DNA of 6,092 nucleotides from Verrucomicrobia bacterium UBA4286 (GTDB lineage: Bacteria > Verrucomicrobiota > Kiritimatiellia > RFP12 > UBA1067). Made by a program: the position numbers and the translations under genes. Shown here in pieces: positions 1 to 5,509 of this stretch. The notes under the pieces were generated by a model. It was not told the origin of the DNA. It worked only from the letters and a program-made list of their open reading frames with translations, and searched no databases. Within the stretch, counting starts at the first letter, position 1. Every line of letters begins with the position of its first letter. The stretch lies in contig DGVK01000201.1 in NCBI GenBank assembly GCA_002395905.1, forward strand, positions 1 to 6,092, in the 5' to 3' direction.

Positions 1-103
1 ATTTTGTAGCGCGCCCCGGCAGGGTGCTGGAACGCCCCCCGCCGAGTGGCACCTGTACATGTGGGAAATGCAGAAAAACAGTCAGAACCGCCGCCGGGGC
101 GAT
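1..103. other. Left-edge stretch without a supported gene
   Basis: No coding frame with a good start is seen here. On the minus strand an ATG at 57-59 opens a frame running off the edge (MYRCHSAGG), but it has no ribosome binding site and too few residues to judge. A near-palindrome CACCTGTACATGTG lies at 50-63. The first 50 bases are very rich in G and C runs. Confidence 0.4.
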
Positions 104-373
104 CTACGCCAGGAAGTCGGGCATCGGAGGCGGCGGCAGATTGAACGCCGACGAGACGAGCCTCCCAAGTCCATCGTCGCGCACCATTTCACCGGCCGGC
201 ACATCCGCCACAGGCTCGCTGCCGACGAGAACGTCGATATTGCGTACATCGGAAAACTTAAGCCCCTTGTTCCCGTCTTTCGCGTCTTCCGTCTTCTGCC
301 CGGCGACGGCCGCCTGCTCGCCTGTGCAAAACGTTTTGACGCCTGCGCCTATGCTGTTGATGCTTATGTCCAT
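104..373 (-). CDS. Small hypothetical protein, possible type III secretion substrate
   Basis: This 89-residue protein is not one I recognise. It starts MDISINSIGAGVK, has a Ser/Ile/Gly-containing N-terminus, a charged middle (EDAKDGNKGLKFSDVRNIDV) and a proline-rich end (NLPPPPMPDFLA). No membrane segment, classical signal peptide or enzyme motif is visible. I chose the ATG at 373 because the purine-rich GAAAGGA (380-386) lies 6 bases upstream. A TTG-started form reaching 421 would add 16 basic, unconserved-looking residues and has no good ribosome binding site. The gene follows the CesT-like chaperone by 54 bases and probably shares its transcript. Chaperone genes of this class usually sit next to the gene for their cargo, so a role as a secreted effector, translocon piece or needle-associated component is inferred from position only. 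It could equally be an unrelated small cytoplasmic protein. Confidence 0.62.
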   Translation of the reverse strand: MDISINSIGAGVKTFCTGEQAAVAGQKTEDAKDGNKGLKFSDVRNIDVLVGSEPVADVPAGEMVRDDGLGRLVSSAFNLPPPPMPDFLA

Positions 374-379
374 GCGGTT

Positions 380-386
380 TCCTTTC
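380..386 (-). promoter_or_regulatory. Ribosome binding site that sets the start of the 89-residue protein
   Basis: GAAAGGA on the minus strand lies 6 bases before the ATG at 371-373. It decides in favour of this ATG over the upstream TTG at 419-421, which has no such element at a workable distance. Confidence 0.6.
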
Positions 387-427
387 AGTTTCGTGTTCCC
401 CCTGTCTACACGCAACAGCAAAAAAGG

Positions 428-892
428 TTACACCTGCATGAACCCGTTTTCCGGAATTGAATCGAACCTGTCATTCCCGTCCGCCGGTTTGACGGCCTCG
501 GCCTCGCGATAACCCGCGACAATCTGCCTCCAGAACTCGGTTTTGTTCACAACCGCCTCGACGTTGGAGGAAAGCGCCTCGACATCCATCTGCGCCAGAG
601 GGAACGACTGGAATATGGCGTAGGCGCCGTTTTCCGGATTCTGGCACAACACCGCGCCGCCCGCCTTGGCAAGCAGATGGTTCGCCTGCAGCATCAATCC
701 GCCGAACCTGCCGTTTGCGTCCGGCGGAGGCAGACCTATTTCACCATAGACCGTAACCGTGTCGGCTTGGTCGTTGTTGATAAGAGCTATGTTCATGCCG
801 TCGATCTCAAGCGTGCAGACGCCGTCTTCAACAACAGCATCCTGCACTCCATACCTCGCCGCAAAGCCGCTTACCAGGTCTTTGTAGTCCAT
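428..892 (-). CDS. CesT/SycE-like type III secretion chaperone
   Basis: The 154-residue acidic protein fits the CesT-type (Tir chaperone) fold in length and pattern. A helix at the N-terminus (MDYKDLVSGFAARYGV) is followed by a strand pair around residues 20-36 (DGVCTLEIDGMNIALI). A beta strand plus short proline turn follows (VTVYGEIGLPPPDAN). Next comes the dimer helix with the typical L-x-x-N-H-L-L pattern (LMLQANHLLAKAGGAVL), two strands (GAYAIFQSFPLAQMD) and a final helix ending FWRQIVAGYREAEA. Family members are homodimers in the cytosol that bind the N-terminal part of a secreted effector or translocator and keep it ready for export. The ATG at 890-892 has AGAGAGGA (898-905) 5 bases upstream. 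The gene has its own promoter at 982-1010 and is followed by a small gene that may encode its cargo. The related YbjN fold is an alternative assignment. No secretion apparatus gene is seen inside the window. Confidence 0.78.
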   Translation of the reverse strand: MDYKDLVSGFAARYGVQDAVVEDGVCTLEIDGMNIALINNDQADTVTVYGEIGLPPPDANGRFGGLMLQANHLLAKAGGAVLCQNPENGAYAIFQSFPLAQMDVEALSSNVEAVVNKTEFWRQIVAGYREAEAVKPADGNDRFDSIPENGFMQV

Positions 893-981
893 AGTTTTCC
901 TCTCTGTTTCACAGGTTCCACTTTAACGAACGCCTTCGCCGGGCTGTCCGACGGGCGGCCGTTTCCCGCAATGGTTTTTAT

Positions 982-1010
982 ATTATACCATATTTGCGCG
1001 TTCACGTCGG
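982..1010 (-). promoter_or_regulatory. Sigma70-type promoter for the chaperone unit
   Basis: On the minus strand a perfect -10 hexamer TATAAT (982-987) is preceded by TGG, making an extended -10. A partial -35 hexamer CCGACG (1005-1010) lies 17 bases upstream and matches TTGACA at 3 of 6 bases. The segment is A/T-rich in a GC-rich neighbourhood. It overlaps the stop codon of the nusG-like gene (1002-1004) and would start RNA near position 975, giving a leader of about 83 bases before the chaperone ATG. Short inverted arms ATGGT and ACCAT (972-992) enclose the -10 and could be an operator, but they are only 5 bp long. Confidence 0.7.
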
Positions 1011-1529
1011 ACGGTCCGCCTTTTCTACATCGACCGGCGAAACCGTAACTTCGATCGCCGTGCCGAGAATATCGACGTTCAAGCACAGCTTGGCGTCGCG
1101 CCCGGTGCGCTTCACATAGCCTTCGGTCCCGCGGAACGGGCCGGAAGTTATGCGGACGTATTCCCCCGCCTCGAACACCTCGGTCGTGCGGATCTCGTTC
1201 AAAATGCCCTTAGACACGTTGGCGACCTGCCTCAGCTGATGGATCATCAGGCGCGGGTTCCGCACGTTGATCGTCCGCACGACAAGATTTGTCTTGAGCA
1301 TTTCCACGCGCTCGTCGGCGAACAGTTTCGTGAAGATGTAGCCCGGGAAGACGGGCAGTTCGCGCCGCACCTTCCGGCGCTGCACCTTCGTGATCTTCAC
1401 ATAGAGCGGCAGATGGCAGAAGTACCGGTAGGCCGCCATTATCCGGGCAACCTTTTTCTCAGTGCGCGGTTTTACGTGCAGAACGTACCAGTCGCGCTTC
1501 GCCGGCCTGCCATCTACGTTGGAATCCAT
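1002..1529 (-). CDS. NusG/RfaH-family transcription elongation factor (specialised paralog)
   Basis: The 175-residue protein has the two-domain layout of NusG relatives. An N-terminal NGN domain starts at DWYVLHVKPRTEKKVA (residues 13-28) and carries the signature LPVFPGYIFTKL (58-69). A C-terminal KOW domain follows (GEYVRITSGPFRGTEGYV, 122-139). NusG proteins bind the clamp and beta' coiled coil of RNA polymerase and act on pausing and termination. The segment YFCHLPLYVKITKVQRRKVRRELP resembles RfaH, UpxY and LoaP paralogs, which act on particular long operons, more than housekeeping NusG. This is judged by eye. It is the third gene of a likely operon, starting 6 bases after the TRIC channel stop. 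The ribosome binding site is weak (TGAAG), so translation may be coupled to the gene before it. No secE or ribosomal protein genes, the usual neighbours of true nusG, are present. Confidence 0.85.
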   Translation of the reverse strand: MDSNVDGRPAKRDWYVLHVKPRTEKKVARIMAAYRYFCHLPLYVKITKVQRRKVRRELPVFPGYIFTKLFADERVEMLKTNLVVRTINVRNPRLMIHQLRQVANVSKGILNEIRTTEVFEAGEYVRITSGPFRGTEGYVKRTGRDAKLCLNVDILGTAIEVTVSPVDVEKADRPT

Positions 1530-1535
1530 CGGTCT

Positions 1536-2240
1536 TCACTGCCTCTTGTGGCCTTCGTTCCAAGGCATGTGCATAGGCCTTCCGCGCAGGACTGGGAAGC
1601 TCCAGGAGTAGTGGATGGCGAGCCCTCGCAGAACGAATATCACGAGCACGCACACCGTGGCGCAAGGGATGGAGGAAACTCCGAACCCCTCGTAGAGTAT
1701 AACGTACAGAACCGCGCCCGCGAGACACGCGGTGGCGTATATCTCCTTGCGGAATATCACCGGGACGTCGTTTATCAGCACATCGCGCAGCACGCCGCCG
1801 AACACACCGGTCACGACACCCATCGTAACGGCGCACCAGTCGGGGAAGCCGTGCGCAAGCGTCTTCTCCAGCCCTATCACCGTAAAGAAAGAGATAGAGA
1901 TCGTGTCGAACACGAACCACGTTATCTTCTCGGAAATGAACCGCCGCCCGAACACCGCGACTCCCGCGAGCGCGGCGAACGAGGTGATGAGATAGCTGGG
2001 ATTCTTCATCCAGAACGGCGGCACATTCAGCATCAGGTCTCTCAGCGTGCCGCCTCCAAGCGCAGTGACAAGGCCTATCACATACGCGCCGAAAAGATCG
2101 AACCGCTTGATGGACGCCAGCCTCACGCCGGCTATGGCGCCGGCGAACGTGCCGATATACTCGAGCAGAAAGCTGAAGGGATCCCTGCCCAGCGCCTGGT
2201 CGAGGAAATCGTACCAGTTGAGGTTGAAAAAATCCGCCAT
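1536..2240 (-). CDS. TRIC-type cation channel family protein (UPF0126/YicG-like)
   Basis: The 234-residue, mostly hydrophobic protein matches the trimeric intracellular cation channel family in length and motifs. Two internally repeated glycine-rich segments are clear: LVTALGGGTLRDLML (57-71) and GVVTGVFGGVLRDVLI (141-156). The first is followed by VPPFWMKNPSYL and the second by VPVIFRKEIYATA, as expected for the two three-helix repeats of this fold. A seventh helix near 190-207 completes the seven-helix protomer. Bacterial members form homotrimers in the inner membrane and conduct monovalent cations, mainly K+. In eukaryotes the family supplies counter-ion flow during calcium release. The start at 2238-2240 lies 27 bases after the stop of the EF-hand gene. 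No strong Shine-Dalgarno sequence is visible. The N-terminal 20 residues before PFSFLLEYIGTFAGAIAG are an extension relative to what I expect for the family. Confidence 0.92.
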   Translation of the reverse strand: MADFFNLNWYDFLDQALGRDPFSFLLEYIGTFAGAIAGVRLASIKRFDLFGAYVIGLVTALGGGTLRDLMLNVPPFWMKNPSYLITSFAALAGVAVFGRRFISEKITWFVFDTISISFFTVIGLEKTLAHGFPDWCAVTMGVVTGVFGGVLRDVLINDVPVIFRKEIYATACLAGAVLYVILYEGFGVSSIPCATVCVLVIFVLRGLAIHYSWSFPVLRGRPMHMPWNEGHKRQ

Positions 2241-2267
2241 GACCGCAGGATGCCGCCGGAGAAGCCG

Positions 2268-3809
2268 TCAGTGCCTCGCCACGCGCGTGAAGCTGCGGGC
2301 AAGGCTCATCGAAAACTTCATAGGACGGTTTATCGCCCAGCCGCACGCGTTGAGTATCGCGCACAGATCGCGGCGGCGCAGCTTGAACCAGGTGAGAATC
2401 ACGCTCGGGAGCGAAACCGCCACCACCACCGCCGCGACACCGACGAGTATCTTCCACCAGGGCATCGACGAGACGACGGCCATGAGCGACGCGAACGCCG
2501 CGCCCACCATGCCGACTCCGATGCCGATCGCCGCGACGGAGCTCGCCATCGCCGCGCCCGCCTGCGAGTTCTGCCCCGCCGCGGGCGGCTGCGCGAGCGC
2601 AGCCTGCGCGGCCGCCTCGCTCTTCGACTGCCTGTCGCCGAGGAACTTCTTCACCGTCGAAGCGATACCTTCGCCCATCTTCTTCCACGGCGCCCAGAAC
2701 GCCTCGCGCAGAGAAACCTGGCTCTCGACGACCTTGGTGACGACGGCTTCCCAGAACTTTCCGTCGCGGTCGCAGAAGACGCCGTTCCTGCCGACGTAAA
2801 GCCCCGCCACCCTGCCGGCCGTCACAACCGCGCAGACGCAGCGCTCCGTCTTGTCGGCCGGGCGCGTAAGCTTGAGGTAAAGGATGCAGCAGTTGGACTT
2901 TTCGGCGAGAGCCGCATGAGCCGCCTCGCTGTCGACGTGGAAGCACAGCTCAAGCTCCTTCGCGTCGATCCTCAATGTTCCCGTCTGGAACATCGCGATC
3001 TGGTCGCGCTCGTAGAGACGCTTCATGTTCACGTAGTTCTCGAGGAACTCCGCGAGATGGAGCCTGTAGCGCAGCACGCGCTCCTCGTCGTCGAGCGCGG
3101 CCTTCGCGGCGGCGTTGACGACCGGCTTCGACGCGACCCACGCGCGGTAGGCGGCGAACGCGCCTTTGACCTTCTTCCACTCAAGACGCGAAAGCTCTTC
3201 GCGCACGCCTACGACAGGCTTGACGCACTTCTCGGCGAAATCCACGACGGCTTCGAGATACTTAGGATTGAGATGGGTCTTGAGCGGCAGCGCCACGTCG
3301 GGCGCCTCCGTGACGAGCGGCATGTCGGCCGGTGGCGTGAAGAATGCGTCGACGACCGGCTCCACTGCGGCGAGCGCGGCCTCGGCGAGCGCAGTCGCAT
3401 CGCCGAGGAAGGCGACTTCAGCAGACTTCCCCTTCGCCTCCCACTCTGCAATCGCTTTTTTCTCGTCCTCGCTCGGCTCAAGTCTGGCGAGGTCGCCCTG
3501 GCGCGAAACAACATCCGCAAGGGCCTTCTCGTCGGCCTCGGTGGTATGGTAGATGGAGTCGAGATCGACGCCCTTCGACTTGAGGAACTCGATCGCGCCA
3601 AGGACTTCGTCGGCCCGTATGCGCCCGTCGTGGTCGGTATCCATCAAATCAAGCATACGCCGGTCGAAACGGACGCCCGTGGTAGGCATCGAAATCGCGA
3701 ACCACTGCTTTGGATCGAGCTGCGCAAGATGCGCGACATCATCGCCGCATTCAAGCTTTACCTGCGCAGTCCCGCCTGCACGGAACCACTTCCACTGATA
3801 GCCTTCCAT
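2268..3809 (-). CDS. EF-hand protein with two C-terminal membrane segments, function unknown
   Basis: The 513-residue protein (from the ATG at 3807-3809) has one canonical EF-hand loop, DTDHDGRIRADE at residues 57-68. It has Asp at positions 1, 3 and 5, Gly at 6, Ile at 8 and Glu at 12, so calcium binding is likely. A long helical Ala/Glu/Lys-rich middle follows. Next is a segment with DQIAMFQTGTLRID and GLYVGRNGVFCDRDGKFWEA that looks beta-rich and carries several Cys. A variable Ala/Gln-rich linker (about 395-418) leads to two hydrophobic spans, about 420-447 and 452-475, and a basic tail ending ARSFTRVARH. Most of the chain would be soluble, anchored by a C-terminal hairpin. There is no signal peptide, so the EF-hand is probably cytoplasmic. 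I know of similar EF-hand proteins of unknown function but can assign no activity. It heads an operon with the TRIC channel. An ATG at 3818 would add MKK. Confidence 0.85.
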   Translation of the reverse strand: MEGYQWKWFRAGGTAQVKLECGDDVAHLAQLDPKQWFAISMPTTGVRFDRRMLDLMDTDHDGRIRADEVLGAIEFLKSKGVDLDSIYHTTEADEKALADVVSRQGDLARLEPSEDEKKAIAEWEAKGKSAEVAFLGDATALAEAALAAVEPVVDAFFTPPADMPLVTEAPDVALPLKTHLNPKYLEAVVDFAEKCVKPVVGVREELSRLEWKKVKGAFAAYRAWVASKPVVNAAAKAALDDEERVLRYRLHLAEFLENYVNMKRLYERDQIAMFQTGTLRIDAKELELCFHVDSEAAHAALAEKSNCCILYLKLTRPADKTERCVCAVVTAGRVAGLYVGRNGVFCDRDGKFWEAVVTKVVESQVSLREAFWAPWKKMGEGIASTVKKFLGDRQSKSEAAAQAALAQPPAAGQNSQAGAAMASSVAAIGIGVGMVGAAFASLMAVVSSMPWWKILVGVAAVVVAVSLPSVILTWFKLRRRDLCAILNACGWAINRPMKFSMSLARSFTRVARH

Positions 3810-3818
3810 CTTCTTCAT

Positions 3819-3826
3819 TCCTTTCT
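3819..3826 (-). promoter_or_regulatory. Ribosome binding site that sets the start of the EF-hand gene
   Basis: AGAAAGGA on the minus strand directly touches the first ATG (3816-3818), leaving no spacer for the ribosome. It lies 9 bases before the second in-frame ATG (3807-3809). The second ATG is therefore the better start, although the first cannot be excluded. Confidence 0.5.
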
Positions 3827-3846
3827 GTTAAACTCACACTGAACGA

Positions 3847-3923
3847 TGGCGGTCCTGGCGGGACTCGAACCCACTACCCGCTGCTTAGAAGGCAGCTGCT
3901 CTGTCCAGATGAGCTACAGGACC
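3847..3923 (-). tRNA. tRNA-Arg (anticodon TCT)
   Basis: The minus strand folds as a complete 77-base tRNA including the encoded 3' CCA. The acceptor stem GGTCCTG (3917-3923) pairs with CAGGACC (3851-3857), followed by discriminator G and CCA (3847-3849). The D stem is GCTC/GAGC with loop ATCTGGACA. The anticodon stem is GCTGC/GCAGC with loop CTTCTAA, giving anticodon TCT at 3887-3889, which reads AGA and AGG codons. The variable loop is GGGTA. The T stem is GTGGG/CCCGC with loop TTCGAGT. All stems are fully paired. A strong promoter lies about 93 bases upstream. No terminator is seen between the tRNA and the EF-hand gene, whose start codon is under 40 bases away, so the two probably share a primary transcript. 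Confidence 0.97.
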
Positions 3924-3947
3924 TGCATTTTCTCAAGGTTTTCTGCT

Positions 3948-3981
3948 TTTGGGTGTAATCGGCTTTGAATTTGGGTGTAAT
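3948..3981. repeat. 12-bp direct repeat, 22-bp spacing, in the tRNA leader
   Basis: TTTGGGTGTAAT occurs at 3948-3959 and again at 3970-3981 on the plus strand, a perfect 12-base repeat with a period of 22 bases, close to two helical turns. Both copies lie between the mapped promoter and the tRNA gene. A looser relative (ATTGGTGTGTAGT, 4006-4018) overlaps the -10 region. The repeat could be a protein-binding site pair or a small tandem duplication. Confidence 0.7.
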
Positions 3982-4015
3982 TCGTGGCTTTTTACGCCGT
4001 CAAACATTGGTGTGT

Positions 4016-4044
4016 AGTATACCATTTCCGGGGTGTGAGGTCAA
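4016..4044 (-). promoter_or_regulatory. Strong sigma70-type promoter for tRNA-Arg and downstream operon
   Basis: On the minus strand TTGACC (4039-4044) and TATACT (4016-4021) are separated by exactly 17 bases. Each matches the consensus at 5 of 6 positions, and TGG before the -10 adds an extended element. Transcription would begin near 4009 and run about 85 bases to the tRNA. No other convincing promoter is seen before the EF-hand, TRIC and nusG-like genes, so this one may serve all of them. Confidence 0.8.
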
Positions 4045-4046
4045 TT

Positions 4047-4062
4047 CGGCCGGTGCCGGCCG
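4047..4062 (-). terminator. GC-rich hairpin after comEC
   Basis: A perfect inverted repeat CGGCCGG-CA-CCGGCCG starts 10 bases after the comEC stop codon. It can fold as a 6-bp all-GC stem with a 4-base loop. There is no T-run after it on the minus strand (AATTGACC follows, which is already the next promoter's -35). A classical intrinsic terminator is therefore not shown, and it may instead protect the 3' end, slow polymerase or help Rho-dependent ending. Confidence 0.45.
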
Positions 4063-4072
4063 GGCATGGCAG

Positions 4073-5497
4073 TCAAACAGACGTGCGGCGGCGAAGGACC
4101 ACCGACCGCACGAGCCACATGGCGAGACCCATGGTCGAATACCACGCGACCGAATCCAACAGGGTCCATTCACGAATTCGGAAGTGCGCGAACGGCAGGC
4201 GTGAAACGATCCACGAAACGCCGACCATTGATCTGGTGAAGAGCGCCGCGGCGTTGTTCAAATGCGCCGCAAGGTTCGTCGATATAAAGCTTGCCGCCGC
4301 GCCCAGCACGCTTGCGCAAACTGAAAAGCCCGCCGCAGGCACAAGGACGAGATTCGCAAGAAGGCCTCCCGGCGTTACAGTGCCGAACGCATGGGCGACG
4401 ACAGGCGTGCCTGCGGCCCACGCCGCGAACGAGACGCCCGCAAACTCCAGCCACTTCGGACAGAGGCCCCGGCTCCACTCTATGAAAAGAACGATGCCGA
4501 GCATGACGGCGAACGACAGAAGCGACGAAACCCTTACAATGTTCTGCGGCGAAACGAGATGGAACACGACGAAAGTCGCCGCCCACGCCGAGAGCGCGTC
4601 GGGCCTCCTCCATCCGACAGGGGCGGCGAGACAGGCGCTGGCCATTGCGGCCGCCCGCACCGCGCTCGGCCCCGCGCCGACGACCGCCACATAAAGCCAT
4701 ATTGCCGGCAGCGCGGCGATGCACGCGATCCTGTAAGGGACGAAACACGCCAGAAGAACGATGAATACAAGCCGCGCCACAATGACGACATGCATGCCCG
4801 AAACCGCAAAAATATGCATCGTCCCCGCGTCGACGAACACGCTTCTTGTCTCGCGCCCCAGCCGCGAGCGCTCGCCCAGCAGGATCGCCCGGTTGAGATC
4901 GGCCGTCTCGGGAGACGATTCGAGGCCTGTGCCAAGCCGCCGCGAGAGATCGCGGCGCACGGCGGCGACTGCGGCCATCACCTGGTTCATCCCAACGCTT
5001 TCGTCGAGAACGGCATACGTCCCCTTCCCTCGCACCCACATCCGCCGCCGCGAAAAGTCGTTCGCGTCCTTGCGGTCAAGCCATCCGGCACAGCGCCACG
5101 TCTCGCCGACCCGCGGGAGTCGCGCGTCTCCGGCGAGCGGAAAGATTATCTTCACGTCGACGCCCGAGAACGAACTGTCGAACGACACCCACCTGTCGGT
5201 CTCGCCTCCCTTTACAACCGGGTCCGACTCCACGACAAACCGCTGTTCAAACGGCGCGCCTGGCGCGCAGGCGTCGCGAACCGCCTCCTGGCGCGTCTCT
5301 GAAGACCGCAGCGCCAGCGACAGCCCGAGAAGAAAAACGGCCGCGATTTTCCAGCCGCGCAGACCGAAGCCGTGGCCGAAAAAAACGACCGCCAGCGAAA
5401 GCGCCGCCGCCGCGATCCACGCCGGACCGAACCAAAAGCACACGAACCCGCACGCCTCTCCCGCCGCAAGCGCCGCCGGTATTGCGAGCCGATTCAC
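4073..5497 (-). CDS. comEC: ComEC/Rec2-family DNA-uptake channel protein, short form without nuclease domain
   Basis: The 474-residue membrane protein carries the ComEC pattern. Two or three hydrophobic spans sit at the N-terminus (about 15-62). A soluble OB-like segment follows (about 80-165, including DPVVKGGETDRWVSF and GETWRCAGWLDRKDANDF). The competence domain then shows LLGERSRL (206-213), MHIFAVSGMHVVIV (227-240), GAGPSAVRAAAM (274-285), SLLSFAVMLGIV (325-336) and ANLVLVPAAG (381-390). ComEC is the inner-membrane channel that passes single-stranded DNA during natural transformation. Family members such as those of Bacillus have 700-800 residues and end in a metallo-beta-lactamase-like domain. 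Here the protein stops after the channel and no remnant follows in the 150 bases downstream, so this looks like a natural short form. The GTG start (5495-5497) is supported by GAGGGG 6 bases upstream. A few sites such as LDRKDANDF match the family's DYxRYL region poorly. Competence function is inferred. Confidence 0.9.
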   Translation of the reverse strand: MNRLAIPAALAAGEACGFVCFWFGPAWIAAAALSLAVVFFGHGFGLRGWKIAAVFLLGLSLALRSSETRQEAVRDACAPGAPFEQRFVVESDPVVKGGETDRWVSFDSSFSGVDVKIIFPLAGDARLPRVGETWRCAGWLDRKDANDFSRRRMWVRGKGTYAVLDESVGMNQVMAAVAAVRRDLSRRLGTGLESSPETADLNRAILLGERSRLGRETRSVFVDAGTMHIFAVSGMHVVIVARLVFIVLLACFVPYRIACIAALPAIWLYVAVVGAGPSAVRAAAMASACLAAPVGWRRPDALSAWAATFVVFHLVSPQNIVRVSSLLSFAVMLGIVLFIEWSRGLCPKWLEFAGVSFAAWAAGTPVVAHAFGTVTPGGLLANLVLVPAAGFSVCASVLGAAASFISTNLAAHLNNAAALFTRSMVGVSWIVSRLPFAHFRIREWTLLDSVAWYSTMGLAMWLVRSVVLRRRTSV

Positions 5498-5503
5498 AGA
5501 ACA

Positions 5504-5509
5504 CCCCTC
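5504..5509 (-). promoter_or_regulatory. comEC ribosome binding site overlapping the GH43 stop codon
   Basis: GAGGGG on the minus strand shares two bases with the TGA stop of the GH43 gene (5508-5510) and lies 6 bases before the GTG start of comEC. Ribosomes ending the GH43 frame would be placed at the comEC start, so translation of the two genes is probably coupled. Confidence 0.75.

Noticed and set aside
374..421. TTG-started extension of the 89-residue protein
   Set aside because: No suitable ribosome binding site precedes the TTG, whereas the internal ATG has GAAAGGA at 6 bases.
419..435. Possible intrinsic terminator between the chaperone and the small gene (AGGT-GTA-ACCT then a T-run, minus strand)
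   Set aside because: The stem is only 4 bp with two A-T pairs, far too weak for a terminator, and it overlaps the chaperone's stop codon.
1459..2946. A 495-codon minus-strand open frame
   Set aside because: It is out of frame with the EF-hand and TRIC genes, very rich in Arg and Gly, and spans the junction between real genes.
1239..3842. An 867-codon open frame on the plus strand
   Set aside because: It lies opposite three well-supported minus-strand genes, its translation is dominated by Arg, His and Glu with no domain pattern, and it arises from GC-rich codon use.
3847..3981. Integration (att) site at the tRNA gene
   Set aside because: The tRNA 3' end is not duplicated elsewhere in the window, and no integrase or mobile element gene is present.
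4391..5302. A 303-codon plus-strand open frame opposite comEC
   Set aside because: It is a composition-driven shadow with no recognisable domain, and the opposite strand carries clear ComEC motifs.
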